Shown one piece after another: positions 1 through 6,722 of a stretch of 8,043 nucleotides of DNA. Position numbers and translations under genes: made by a program. Positions within the stretch are counted from its first letter, which is position 1. Every line of letters begins with the position of its first letter. The notes beneath the pieces are model-generated. The model did not search any database and was not told the DNA's origin. It was given only the letters and a program-made list of their open reading frames with translations. This DNA comes from Methyloligella sp. Lineage in GTDB: Bacteria > Pseudomonadota > Alphaproteobacteria > Rhizobiales > JALUTE01. Location of the stretch: NCBI GenBank assembly GCA_027058255.1, contig JALUTE010000458.1, positions 1 through 8,043 of the forward strand, given 5' to 3'.

Positions 1-94
1 ATCGAGATCGCGCCCGATGGCACCCCCGGCCGCGCCGCCCGCCCGCGGGCGGGCGGGCGGCGCGGCCGGGGGTGCCATCGGGCGCGATCTCGAT
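1..94. repeat. Near-perfect fold-back palindrome, 46-base arms
   Basis: Bases 1-46 are the exact reverse complement of bases 49-94, with only GG (47-48) between them. The axis lies in a run of GCCC/GGGC units, so its exact position is ambiguous. The palindrome starts exactly at base 1 and lies inside a glycosyltransferase reading frame. It is most simply an inverted chimera at a contig end; a true chromosomal hairpin of this perfection inside a coding region would be very unusual. Confidence 0.95.
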
Positions 95-469
95 GGTGGG
101 GCCGGTGGCGGCGCCATGGGCGCGGGCAGGGCCAGCGAGCCTTTCCAGCCGGCGGGGCGCAAAGGCATCGTCGGCATCGAGGCAGGCAAGCAGGGGGGCG
201 CGCGCCATGCGGGCCGCCGCATTGCGGGCGGCGGCAGGGCCACTTGCGGGGCGCGCCGTGCGGCACTGCACGATATGGGATCCGGACAACCCCTCGCCCG
301 CGAGTATGGCGAGATAGTCCGTCGCATCGTCGGCGCCGATGACGATCTCGACGCGAAGAGGCCCCGCCGCCGGGGCGATGGAGGCGACGGCCCGGGCGAT
401 CCAGTCCCCGGCCCGCCAGGCTGGCAGGATCACCGACACATCGAAGGCCGGTTGCCTCTCAGCGCCCAT
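1..469 (-). CDS. Family 2 glycosyltransferase, N-terminal part (cut by left edge)
   Basis: The minus-strand frame starting at ATG 469-467 encodes a GT-A fold glycosyltransferase N-terminus. It has the first beta strand VSVILPAWRAGDW (residues 11-23), helix WIARAVASI, second strand EIVIGADDATD (41-51), the segment GPAAARNAAARMA (77-89) and the strand ending in the metal/nucleotide-sugar motif DADD (98-101). The family transfers sugars from nucleotide-sugar donors to glycans or lipids; the acceptor cannot be told from this fragment. The start overlaps the end of folB by 11 bases and has AGGAGG about 12 bases upstream, which suggests translational coupling. The frame stays open to the window edge. 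However, residues from about 126 onward lie inside a 94-base perfect fold-back, so the protein after about residue 140 (Gly/Arg/Pro-rich) is probably not genuine. The catalytic C-terminal half is not in the window. The family call is firm; the specific role is unknown. Confidence 0.83.
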   Translation of the reverse strand, partial: MGAERQPAFDVSVILPAWRAGDWIARAVASIAPAAGPLRVEIVIGADDATDYLAILAGEGLSGSHIVQCRTARPASGPAAARNAAARMARAPLLACLDADDAFAPRRLERLAGPARAHGAATGPTIEIAPDGTPGRAARPPAGGRRGRGCHRARSR

Positions 470-875
470 GATTTCGCCTTTCCTCCTGCGCCCGCTCGAT
501 GACGACGCCGACGCCCTCGGCCTCGGGAATGATGTCGCTCTTGCGCACATCCACCACGACGCGGGCGACCCGCACGTCGGAAAGGGCGATGTCCGCGATC
601 TCCTCGGCCAGGTTCTCCACGAGAGGGATGTGGCGGCCCGACGCGGCGATGGCCCTGATGGCATCGACCACCTCGGCATAGGAGACATGGTCTGCAATGT
701 CCGTGCTTCTCGCACGGCCGGTCTCGGCCACGAAGAGGCGCAGGGAGATGACGACGGTCTGCGGGCGGCCCTTCTCATGGTCGAAAATGCCGATGTGGAA
801 GGGCAGGCGCAACCGGTCGATGACGATGCAGCGATGGCCGTCGAGACGGTCGGGCAGGGTATGGGGCAGGGTCAT
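459..875 (-). CDS. folB: Dihydroneopterin aldolase
   Basis: FolB is a cytosolic folate-pathway enzyme that cleaves 7,8-dihydroneopterin to 6-hydroxymethyl-7,8-dihydropterin and glycolaldehyde, and it usually acts as an octamer. The 138-residue product matches the family (about 120 residues in E. coli) along its length. It shows the IGIFDHEKG segment carrying the Glu equivalent to E. coli Glu22, SYAEVVDAI, and IPLVENLAEEIA with the pterin-anchoring Glu equivalent to E. coli Glu74. VDVRKSDIIPEAEGVGVVIER holds the catalytic Lys equivalent to E. coli Lys98. These equivalences come from recalled family alignment. ATG 875-873 is preceded by GAGGAG at good spacing. The gene lies 31 bases downstream of the SDR gene and overlaps the next gene by 11 bases, so the three form one transcription unit. 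A FolX-like epimerase role is possible but less likely. Confidence 0.92.
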   Translation of the reverse strand: MTLPHTLPDRLDGHRCIVIDRLRLPFHIGIFDHEKGRPQTVVISLRLFVAETGRARSTDIADHVSYAEVVDAIRAIAASGRHIPLVENLAEEIADIALSDVRVARVVVDVRKSDIIPEAEGVGVVIERAQEERRNHGR

Positions 876-906
876 GGCGCGGCGCTCCTCGCGTTCCTCG
901 CTGCTG

Positions 907-1686
907 CTATGCGCCTGGCAGGTCGCGGAAGGGCGGCTTGCGAATGAAGTTCGCGCCGCCCGCGAGGGTGATGATCTCGCCGGTCAGGCTGGGGGTCGCA
1001 ACCATATAGGTGATCGTCCGGCCGATGTCCTCGACCGTCACGCCGACACCGAGGGGCGTTTGCCCGTGCATGGCGCGGAACTCGGCCTCGGACTGGCCGC
1101 CACTGGGCAATACCAGGCCCGGCGCGACGCCGTTCACCCGCACGTGCGGCCAGAAGGCCATGGCCAGCATCTGCGTTGCGCTGGCGAGAGCCGCCTTGGC
1201 TATGGTGTAGGAGAAATAGTCGGGCGTGAGATTGGCAACCTTCTGGTCGAGAATGTTGACGACATTGGCGGTGTCGCCGGGCTCGGCCGTGCCGGCCATG
1301 GTGATGCGCTCGAAAAAGCGCCTGGCGAGCAGGATGGGCGCCAGGGCGTTGAGCGCCATGTGGCCCTGCCAGAGGGCGAGGTCGAACCGGTCGATGGTGT
1401 CGCGCTCGAACATGGCGGCGCTGTTGACCAGAAGCCCCGCGGCCGGAAAGTCATCGCAAAAGGCATCGATCAGCGCCGGGGCGGCGTCAGGCTCGGCCAG
1501 GTCAAACCGGTAGAGCCGGCATGCGACCCCGAGCGCCGCGATCTCCCGGGCGAGGGCCTCGGCGTCGGTCCGGGACGCGCGATAGTGAACCGCAATGTCC
1601 CAGCCTTCACGCGCGAGATGAAGCGCGATCGCACGGCCCACGCGGCGCGCCGCCCCGGTGATCAATGCGGCCTTGCGGTCGGTCAT
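907..1686 (-). CDS. Short-chain dehydrogenase, pteridine reductase (FolM/PTR1-like)
   Basis: This is a 259-residue NAD(P)H-dependent SDR with a Rossmann fold. The cofactor motif is TGAARRVG (residues 10-17), the TGxxxRxG variant typical of pteridine reductases rather than the usual TGxxxGxG. An NSA motif lies at 88-90 and the YxxxK motif is Y160/K164. D147 sits 13 residues before Y160, the same spacing as the Asp-Tyr-Lys triad of Leishmania PTR1 (D181/Y194/K198), and replaces the usual SDR Ser. VNGVAPGLVLP and the C-terminal TGEIITLAGGANF are standard SDR elements. Family knowledge suggests reduction of dihydropterins, and possibly of dihydrofolate, to tetrahydro forms; the adjacent folB supports a pterin substrate. 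ATG 1686-1684 has AAGGAG a few bases upstream. It is the first gene of the unit. A generic SDR acting on another substrate remains possible. Confidence 0.85.
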   Translation of the reverse strand: MTDRKAALITGAARRVGRAIALHLAREGWDIAVHYRASRTDAEALAREIAALGVACRLYRFDLAEPDAAPALIDAFCDDFPAAGLLVNSAAMFERDTIDRFDLALWQGHMALNALAPILLARRFFERITMAGTAEPGDTANVVNILDQKVANLTPDYFSYTIAKAALASATQMLAMAFWPHVRVNGVAPGLVLPSGGQSEAEFRAMHGQTPLGVGVTVEDIGRTITYMVATPSLTGEIITLAGGANFIRKPPFRDLPGA

Positions 1687-1736
1687 GCGTCTCCTTAGCG
1701 CTCGAACAATGGGGCGGGCCTTGCCGGAGGCGGCCC

Positions 1737-1766
1737 ATATAGCATCGGCCGAAGTCGCGCTGTCAA
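1737..1766 (-). promoter_or_regulatory. Housekeeping promoter for the SDR-folB-glycosyltransferase unit
   Basis: On the minus strand a consensus -35 box TTGACA (1766-1761) is followed after 18 bases by CTATAT (1742-1737), in the context GCTATAT that is typical of alphaproteobacterial -10 elements. Transcription would start near 1730, about 45 bases before the SDR start codon. The site lies in the 97-base gap between the antiporter stop and the SDR start. Confidence 0.6.
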
Positions 1767-1782
1767 TGTTGGGCGAGCGGCG

Positions 1783-2775
1783 TCAGAAGCCGGCAAGAGC
1801 CGCAAGGTCCGTCCCCGGCGGAAAGTAGAGAAAATAGATGTAGGCGAAGTAGGCGAGCACGAACAGTGCCGCCGGAAGCCGGGTGATCGACGCCTTCTGG
1901 AGAACGAAGGGGGTGAGCGCCAGGGTCGCCGCCAGCATCACCCAGAGGTCCTGGCGAAGAACGATGTCGGGCACGGCGACCGGGGCCACCATGGCGGTGA
2001 GACCCATGATGGCCAGCAGGTTGAACAGGTTGGAGCCCAGCACATTGCCGAGCGCCAGGCCATAGTGGCCGCGCACCGCCGCGACCACGGTGGTGGCGAG
2101 CTCGGGCAGGGAGGTGCCGAGGGCGACGACCGTCAGACCGATCACCGCTTCGGATACGCCGAAACGGTGCGCGATCTCCACCGCCGCGCTGACCGTGAGA
2201 TGCGCGCCGATGGGAAGGCCGACGAGGCCCACGAGCAGAAAGAAGGCCGTGAGCCCCGGCTTGGTGTGCAGGCCGTCATTGCCTTCGATCAGCTCCATGG
2301 TCTCCGAGCCGATGGCCTCGGCCATGCGCTTGTGGTGCTGGGCGCGCCGGCCGGATTCCACCAGGAAGAGCAGGATCAGGGAAAAGAGAATCGCACCGTG
2401 CCAGAAGGTCAGCGGCCCGTTGAAGCACAGCCAGATGAACAGCAGGCTCGCCGCAATCACATAGAACATGTTGCGGCGGATGAAGGGATGGTTGCAGTTG
2501 GTGGCGCTGATGAGCGCGGGAAGGCCGAGGACCAGAAGCACGTTGGCGATGTTGCTGCCAACCACATTGCCGATGGCAACGCCCGAGGAGCCGACGAGAG
2601 CGGCGCGCAGGGAGACCACCAGCTCGGGCGCGGAGGTGCCGAAGGCGACGATGGTGAGGCCGATGACGAGAGCCGGCACCGATAGCCGGACCGCCAGCGC
2701 CACCGCGCCCCGCACCAGAAGATCGCCACAGATGAAGAGGAGCGCTATTCCGGTCGCGAGAATGAGATAGGCCAT
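1783..2775 (-). CDS. Ca2+/cation antiporter, YrbG-type (CaCA family)
   Basis: This inner-membrane antiporter of the Ca2+:cation (CaCA) superfamily resembles E. coli YrbG (about 325 residues; 330 here). It contains the two inverted alpha repeats that form the ion pathway. Repeat 1 has GLTIVAFGTSAPEL (GTSAPEL at 46-52) and GNVVGSNIAN (69-78). Repeat 2 has GLTVVALGTSLPEL (GTSLPEL at 220-226) and GNVLGSNLFN (243-252). The ion-coordinating Glu and Asn residues of both repeats are present. About ten hydrophobic segments flank one polar cytoplasmic loop at about 141-173. The frame could be extended 65 codons upstream, but that stretch is Arg/Pro-rich and not family-like, while ATG 2775-2773 starts directly at the first membrane helix (MAYLILATGIALLF). 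The ribosome-binding site is weak (AGGAG about 14 bases upstream). Expected role: Ca2+ or Na+ exchange. The true ion cannot be told from sequence. Confidence 0.9.
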   Translation of the reverse strand: MAYLILATGIALLFICGDLLVRGAVALAVRLSVPALVIGLTIVAFGTSAPELVVSLRAALVGSSGVAIGNVVGSNIANVLLVLGLPALISATNCNHPFIRRNMFYVIAASLLFIWLCFNGPLTFWHGAILFSLILLFLVESGRRAQHHKRMAEAIGSETMELIEGNDGLHTKPGLTAFFLLVGLVGLPIGAHLTVSAAVEIAHRFGVSEAVIGLTVVALGTSLPELATTVVAAVRGHYGLALGNVLGSNLFNLLAIMGLTAMVAPVAVPDIVLRQDLWVMLAATLALTPFVLQKASITRLPAALFVLAYFAYIYFLYFPPGTDLAALAGF

Positions 2776-3002
2776 CGGTTCCGAGCACGCTCCTGTTCTG
2801 TATCGCCGGGGCGGCCGCGCGGCGTTGCCAGCGCACGGAACCGGCGTGGCCGGCTCGCCACGCCATCCGTACGCCTTTGCTCTATATAGGTGTCCGACAC
2901 GCAAGGGGAAGGCTCGTGCGCAAGGCCGCAACGCCGCACCGGGGCTCGCCATGTCCGCCGAAGCTCTCAAAGGCGCGGGCGCGCGGAGCCGTTTCGGTGC
3001 AC

Positions 3003-3040
3003 AAAAAAAAGTCGCCCAACGCTCAATGATTCGGCGATTT
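3003..3040 (-). terminator. Possible minus-strand intrinsic terminator
   Basis: Arms 3009-3016 and 3033-3040 pair over 8 positions with one mismatch on the minus-strand RNA, around a 16-base loop. Reading on the minus strand, the stem runs directly into eight T residues (3010-3003). The stem is short and the loop large, so this is a weak call. It stands about 230 bases upstream of the antiporter start, not after any recognised minus-strand gene. Confidence 0.35.
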
Positions 3041-3103
3041 CTCGTAATCGTTGCAGCAGCGCAACTGCCCTCGTGAAAGCTCGGGGCAAGAGCGCCAGAC
3101 GCA

Positions 3104-3132
3104 TTGAATCCGGCAGATTTTGCGTGGTTATG
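3104..3132 (+). promoter_or_regulatory. Weak candidate promoter for the porin
   Basis: TTGAAT (3104-3109), a 17-base spacer and GTTATG (3127-3132) form a rough sigma-70-type promoter oriented toward the porin gene. It would leave a leader of about 125 bases. The -35 box overlaps a GANTC site (3106-3110). The -10 match is poor. Confidence 0.25.
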
Positions 3133-3264
3133 CTCGCCGAAAGCGTGCGTGATTCGCAGACGGGCTCAGCGATCGGCACATCGGACCAGGACACCGATAT
3201 CGGCGCCGCGCCGGGGCAGGGAACGATGGCCTCGGAGGCGGGCTCCAAGAACGAGGACCGGATC

Positions 3265-4122
3265 ATGAGAGACAATCCGAGATGGGAAAAGAGGGGCGGG
3301 GTCGGCTGCGCGCTGATCGCCATGGCCCTGATGATCGCAGCGCCGGCGCTGCTTGCAGGCCCCGCCCGGGCGGGCGGCTTCGCCGACGAGGCGCCGGCAG
3401 CCGCCGAGCGCATGTTCAGCCTGTCCGCCAATGTGGCGATCGGCACCGAATATGTGTTCCGCGGCTTTTCGCAGACGGCCGAGCACGCCACCGTGCAGGG
3501 CGGATTCGATGCCTCGATCGGCATTTTCTATGCCGGCGTGTGGGCGTCGAACCTCGACTTCGGCGCCGCCACCAACGGCGCGGGCGCGACCGTGGACATC
3601 GCCGACATCGAGATGGATTGGTATGCGGGCATCAAGCCGACCTATAACGGTGTCACCTTCGATCTCGGCGTCATCTACTACACCTATCCCGATGCGTTCG
3701 ATCCGGGGGCCGAGCTCGACTATGTGGAGATCAAGGCAGGCGTCAGCGCTCCCATCGCCGGGCCGGTGAGCGGCAGCCTCACCGTCTTCCACTCGCCGGA
3801 ATATACGGGCAAGACGGGGCGCGTGTGGACGGTCGAAGGCGGGCTCGAGGTGGCCCTGCCGAAGATGGCCATGATCTCGCCGACGCTCAGCGCCACGCTG
3901 GGCTCGTCCATGGGCGACAGCGCCGCCTTCCGGACCGTGTTCGGCAATGGCGACAGCTCCTATCTCTACTGGAATGTCGGGCTCGGGCTCGGCTTCATGG
4001 AGAAGTTCAATCTGGACCTGCGCTACTGGGACACCGACATCAGCAATGCGGGCAATTTCTGCACCGGCGCCACCTTCCAGTGCGACGGGCGGTTCGTGGC
4101 AACCCTGTCGGCGAGCTTCTGA
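3265..4122 (+). CDS. TorF-family putative porin (TIGR02001-type outer-membrane beta-barrel)
   Basis: The 285-residue product begins with a clear Sec signal peptide. A basic, polar N-region ending in EKR is followed by the hydrophobic core GCALIAMALMIAAPALLAG (14-32) and probable signal peptidase I cleavage after ARA (residue 36). The mature part has alternating aromatic and polar strands starting SANVAIGTEYVFRGFSQT, the recognisable opening of the TorF/TIGR02001 family. It ends in Phe, the usual outer-membrane insertion signal for BAM. Repeated Tyr/Trp-rich strands (DWYAGIKPTY, YVEIKAGV, LYWNVGLGLGF, LDLRYWDTD) support a beta-barrel. Two Cys near the C-terminus (266 and 273, NFCTGATFQC) could form a periplasmic or extracellular disulfide. 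The substrate is unknown. ATG 3265 was chosen because it has GAGG at proper spacing and gives a compact signal peptide; the in-frame ATG at 3226 would add 13 residues to the N-region. The gene is monocistronic with its own terminator. Confidence 0.87.
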   Translation: MRDNPRWEKRGGVGCALIAMALMIAAPALLAGPARAGGFADEAPAAAERMFSLSANVAIGTEYVFRGFSQTAEHATVQGGFDASIGIFYAGVWASNLDFGAATNGAGATVDIADIEMDWYAGIKPTYNGVTFDLGVIYYTYPDAFDPGAELDYVEIKAGVSAPIAGPVSGSLTVFHSPEYTGKTGRVWTVEGGLEVALPKMAMISPTLSATLGSSMGDSAAFRTVFGNGDSSYLYWNVGLGLGFMEKFNLDLRYWDTDISNAGNFCTGATFQCDGRFVATLSASF

Positions 4123-4327
4123 CACGCCTCGCCTGCGGGCGGGGGCAGCATGCCCATTCGTTCTTGGCCGGCCCCTTCGGGGGTCGGCCTTTTTCTTTGG
4201 GGCTCCGAGTCGATTTCTCGAACCTGCGAGCGAAAGGCCCGGCCTTCGAGCCTGCACGGCGCCGTTGCCGGACCGGCGCGCACCCTCGGTCGCCAAGAAT
4301 GATGCCCGGCCTTGCCGCCACCCGATA
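4123..4327. other. 205-base convergent intergenic region
   Basis: It lies between the 3' ends of the porin and the transglycosylase. Apart from the porin terminator I see only short GC-rich hairpins. No minus-strand terminator with a T-run follows the transglycosylase stop codon, so that transcript may end by Rho or by an unseen structure. Confidence 0.6.
4166..4198 (+). terminator. Rho-independent terminator of the porin gene
   Basis: A 10-bp stem (4166-4175 with 4180-4189, one G-U pair) closes a UUCG tetraloop at 4176-4179 and runs into TTTTT at 4190-4194, then CTTT. It lies 44 bases after the porin stop codon. It has no T-run on the opposite strand, so it does not serve the convergent transglycosylase gene. 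Confidence 0.9.
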
Positions 4328-6610
4328 TCAGTGAGCGATATCGGCCACCTTCAGGCCCCCGACCGTGCCGGAGCGGCGCGAGAAGCGCGCGCGCACCAGA
4401 TCGCGCAATATCCGAAGCGCCTTTTTCGGATCGCCGAGGCGCGCCCGGTAGACCTGCAGATTGGCGAGCACCTTTTTCACATAGTTGCGGGTCTCGGAGA
4501 TATGCAGGCGCTCGATCCAGTCGATCGGGTCGATATGGGGGGCTCGCGGATCGCCAAGCTCCTTCACCCAGCCGCGCACGCGGCCGGGCCCGGCATTGTA
4601 GCCCGGCAAGGTCATCACATAGGAGCCGCCATAGTCCGAAAGCCTGTCGCCGATATAGGCGCTGGCGAGCTTGGCATTGTACGCCGGATCGGACTTGAGC
4701 GCCGAGATGCGGCAGCGGATGCGGTACTGCCGGCAGATATGGCGAGCCGTGCCGGGCATCACCTGCAGGATGCCCCGGGCGCCGGCGCCGCTCTCGATCA
4801 GGGTGTTGAACTCGCTCTCCTGGCGGGCGATGGCAAAGAGAAGAGCGCGCTCGGGCAGCGGGCGCAAGGGGCGAAAGCGCGGCATGGCGTGGGTGGGATA
4901 GGCGAAATGGGCGAGCCGCCAGCCGCGCAGAAGCCCCGTCTTGCCGATCCGCACCGCCATTTGCGTGTCACCGAGGGCTACCGCCAAGCGTGCGAGGAGC
5001 ACGAATTCATCCTCGCTCTTCAAACGCCAGCGAAGGCCGGACAGGAACACCCGGACGATCTTGGAGAGCCCCGCCTTGTGGGCGATGACGAGGGCGCGCA
5101 CGGCACTGCGTCCGGTGAAACGGGCGATCGCTTGCGCGGACGGCTCCGGCGGCGGCGCAATCTCGATGTCGGCAGCGGTGGGATCCAAGGTCTGACGGGC
5201 GACCTGGCCATAGAAGGTGTTGAAGAAAACCGAGGCGGCGCGGAAATGCGCCTTGGCCTTCTCCTTCTCCCCGAGCGCGAGACGGGTGCGGCCGAGCCAG
5301 TATTGCGCCCGCGACTTGCTGCGCGGCCCGTCCGCCACCTTCGCCAGGGCCTCGAAATGGACCAGGGCCTGTTTCGGACGGTCCAGGAAGCGCAAGGCGA
5401 TCCAGCCGGCGAGAAACTGTGAGGCGATATAGCCATTGGTCTCGCGATTGGTCCTGGGCGGCAGGCCGCCGAGGCGGGAGACCAGGCGATAGGCCACCTT
5501 CGGCTTGCCGGAGTTGAGCGCCTTGTAGGCGTTGACCCGGCGCTCGATCCACCAGTCGGCGGGGCTCACGAGCGCCGCGCGGTCACGCGGCGCCTTGGCC
5601 AGGAGCGCCCAGGCCGCCTCGTGCCGCTTGGTGCGGCGCAGGAGCTGGATCTTGTGATGAAGGACGCCCGGGTCCTTCATGGCCCCCTTGGGCAGGCGCG
5701 CATAGAGGCGGCGGGCCTTGCGCAGCCGGCGCAGATAGACGGCGATGCGGGCTTCGGCCTTGGCGCGCTCGGCCTTGGAGAGATAGGGAAGCAGGGCCCG
5801 GGCGCGCGCCACGCGCTGGCGGCGCACGCTGCGCCAGCGGCTGTCGCGCAGCAGGATGCGGTCGAGGCGCCATTTGTGATCGGCTTGCGTCAGCAGCGTC
5901 CCGAACCGCTCGAGGACCGCGTCGCGCACCTTCTCGCTCAGATCCCGGGTGCGCCAGAGCCGGGAGACGAGCTTGCGCGCCTCCTCCCGCTCGCCGAGGG
6001 CGAGCCTGGCGCCAGCCAGCGCCGCCATGCCAGCCCCCGTGCGCGGTGCCGATTTGCCGAAGAAGGCGATCACGGCGCGAGGGCGAATGTTCTTCAGAAA
6101 GAGCGCCTCCTCCGCCCGGCGGGCGAGGCGCGGGCCATCGGGCCAGCCCGGGTTGTCTCGCCGGAAACGTGCGATTTCCTCTGGGGAGGCATCGAGCTCC
6201 TCGCTGCGCAGCCGGTACCAGAGAACGAGCTTGGCCGCATCGGGATCGGAAATCTCGGCGGCGAAGCGGCGCGCCTCCTCGAACGCACCGTTGTAGATGG
6301 CCGTCACGGCGTCCTTGACGCGCCTCAGATCCGCCTCGGGCAGTTTCAGCGCCAACAGATCGCGAATGGCCTTCCCGGCGGCGGTGCCCGCTTCCCCGCC
6401 CCTGGCCTTCGCCTTTGCCGTTTTGCCGGCTGCCGGCGCGCGGCGCGGATCGGGCACGGGAAGCGTATCGGCGGTCAGGCGAATGGGCGCGCCGCGCGCC
6501 GACGCGCCAGAGGGTGCGGGACGGGCCTCGGCCGAAACGGCGACGGCGACGGCCAAGAGGGCGAGGATCGCAAGGGCGGATCTCAAGAGGGTCGGCGGGG
6601 TGCGGATCAT
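4328..6610 (-). CDS. Soluble lytic murein transglycosylase, Slt70-like
   Basis: This periplasmic enzyme cleaves the MurNAc-GlcNAc bond of peptidoglycan to give 1,6-anhydromuropeptides. With the start at ATG 6610-6608 it has 760 residues. A signal peptide comes first (core SALAILALLAVAVAVSA, cleavage near residue 28). Next come a low-complexity Ala/Lys/Arg linker and a long helical, TPR-like solenoid (about 80-560) resembling the ring-forming U and L domains of Slt70. The C-terminal SLT domain has the catalytic Glu 598 in ARQESEFN, GARGILQVMPGTA (610-622), YNAGPGRVRGW (671-681) and ETRNYVKKVL. Slt70 of E. coli is about 620-645 residues, so this is longer, mostly in the solenoid and N-terminal linker. 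A TTG at 6640-6638 in frame would add 10 residues, but it lacks a ribosome-binding site and lies beside a possible -10 box (GCTATAG, 6662-6656). The catalytic domain carries an extra Cys pair (626 and 633). The gene is monocistronic and converges with the porin. Confidence 0.93.
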   Translation of the reverse strand: MIRTPPTLLRSALAILALLAVAVAVSAEARPAPSGASARGAPIRLTADTLPVPDPRRAPAAGKTAKAKARGGEAGTAAGKAIRDLLALKLPEADLRRVKDAVTAIYNGAFEEARRFAAEISDPDAAKLVLWYRLRSEELDASPEEIARFRRDNPGWPDGPRLARRAEEALFLKNIRPRAVIAFFGKSAPRTGAGMAALAGARLALGEREEARKLVSRLWRTRDLSEKVRDAVLERFGTLLTQADHKWRLDRILLRDSRWRSVRRQRVARARALLPYLSKAERAKAEARIAVYLRRLRKARRLYARLPKGAMKDPGVLHHKIQLLRRTKRHEAAWALLAKAPRDRAALVSPADWWIERRVNAYKALNSGKPKVAYRLVSRLGGLPPRTNRETNGYIASQFLAGWIALRFLDRPKQALVHFEALAKVADGPRSKSRAQYWLGRTRLALGEKEKAKAHFRAASVFFNTFYGQVARQTLDPTAADIEIAPPPEPSAQAIARFTGRSAVRALVIAHKAGLSKIVRVFLSGLRWRLKSEDEFVLLARLAVALGDTQMAVRIGKTGLLRGWRLAHFAYPTHAMPRFRPLRPLPERALLFAIARQESEFNTLIESGAGARGILQVMPGTARHICRQYRIRCRISALKSDPAYNAKLASAYIGDRLSDYGGSYVMTLPGYNAGPGRVRGWVKELGDPRAPHIDPIDWIERLHISETRNYVKKVLANLQVYRARLGDPKKALRILRDLVRARFSRRSGTVGGLKVADIAH

Positions 6611-6722
6611 GGTGGCGGGGCTTCTCAGCGTGGTCTTCAAGGGGAGCGGCGTCTTCTATAGCACAAGATGGGCGAATTGCGGGACGGACGGCGGATGCGC
6701 GCGACCTGCGGCCCCGCCGGAT

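Larger units (their letters stand above)
2776..3264. other. 489-base divergent intergenic region
   Basis: I see no convincing gene between the antiporter and the porin; open frames here are Arg/Pro/Ser-rich leftovers of high GC. On the minus strand CTATAT (2888-2883) could be a -10 box for the antiporter, but no -35 box fits. A-tract 3003-3010 and a hairpin beside it form a minus-strand terminator-like signal. A possible plus-strand promoter lies at 3104-3132. GANTC sites are at 3028-3032, 3106-3110 and 3151-3155. Confidence 0.6.

Noticed and set aside
697..1698. 333-codon plus-strand open frame opposite the SDR and part of folB
   Set aside because: It is antisense to two proteins with intact catalytic motifs; its composition is typical of a GC-rich shadow frame.
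1716..1736. GGGCC/GGCCC hairpin before the SDR gene
   Set aside because: It has only 5-bp outer arms in GC-rich DNA and lies mostly at the predicted transcription start, with no T-run or conserved leader fold.
2776..2970. 65-residue N-terminal extension of the antiporter
   Set aside because: The sequence is Arg/Pro-rich, lacks membrane character and family similarity, and the ATG at 2775 gives the usual YrbG length.
3050..3065. GTTGC-AGCAGC-GCAAC hairpin
   Set aside because: It has a 5-bp stem only, with no adjacent T-run and nothing else to distinguish it from chance.
4234..4246. AAGGCCCGGCCTT as a terminator for the transglycosylase
   Set aside because: Its one-base loop is sterically impossible without opening pairs, and no T-run follows.
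3166..4296. 376-codon minus-strand open frame opposite the porin
   Set aside because: It is antisense to a clear secreted beta-barrel, is rich in Gly/Ala/Arg/His with no family pattern, and arises from high third-position GC.
6638..6640. TTG start adding 10 residues to the transglycosylase
   Set aside because: It has no ribosome-binding site, lies very close to the possible -10 box, and the ATG at 6610-6608 gives a more standard signal peptide.
5621..6661. 346-codon plus-strand open frame opposite the transglycosylase
   Set aside because: It is a shadow of the Slt solenoid; no domain is recognisable and the minus-strand protein has all expected motifs.
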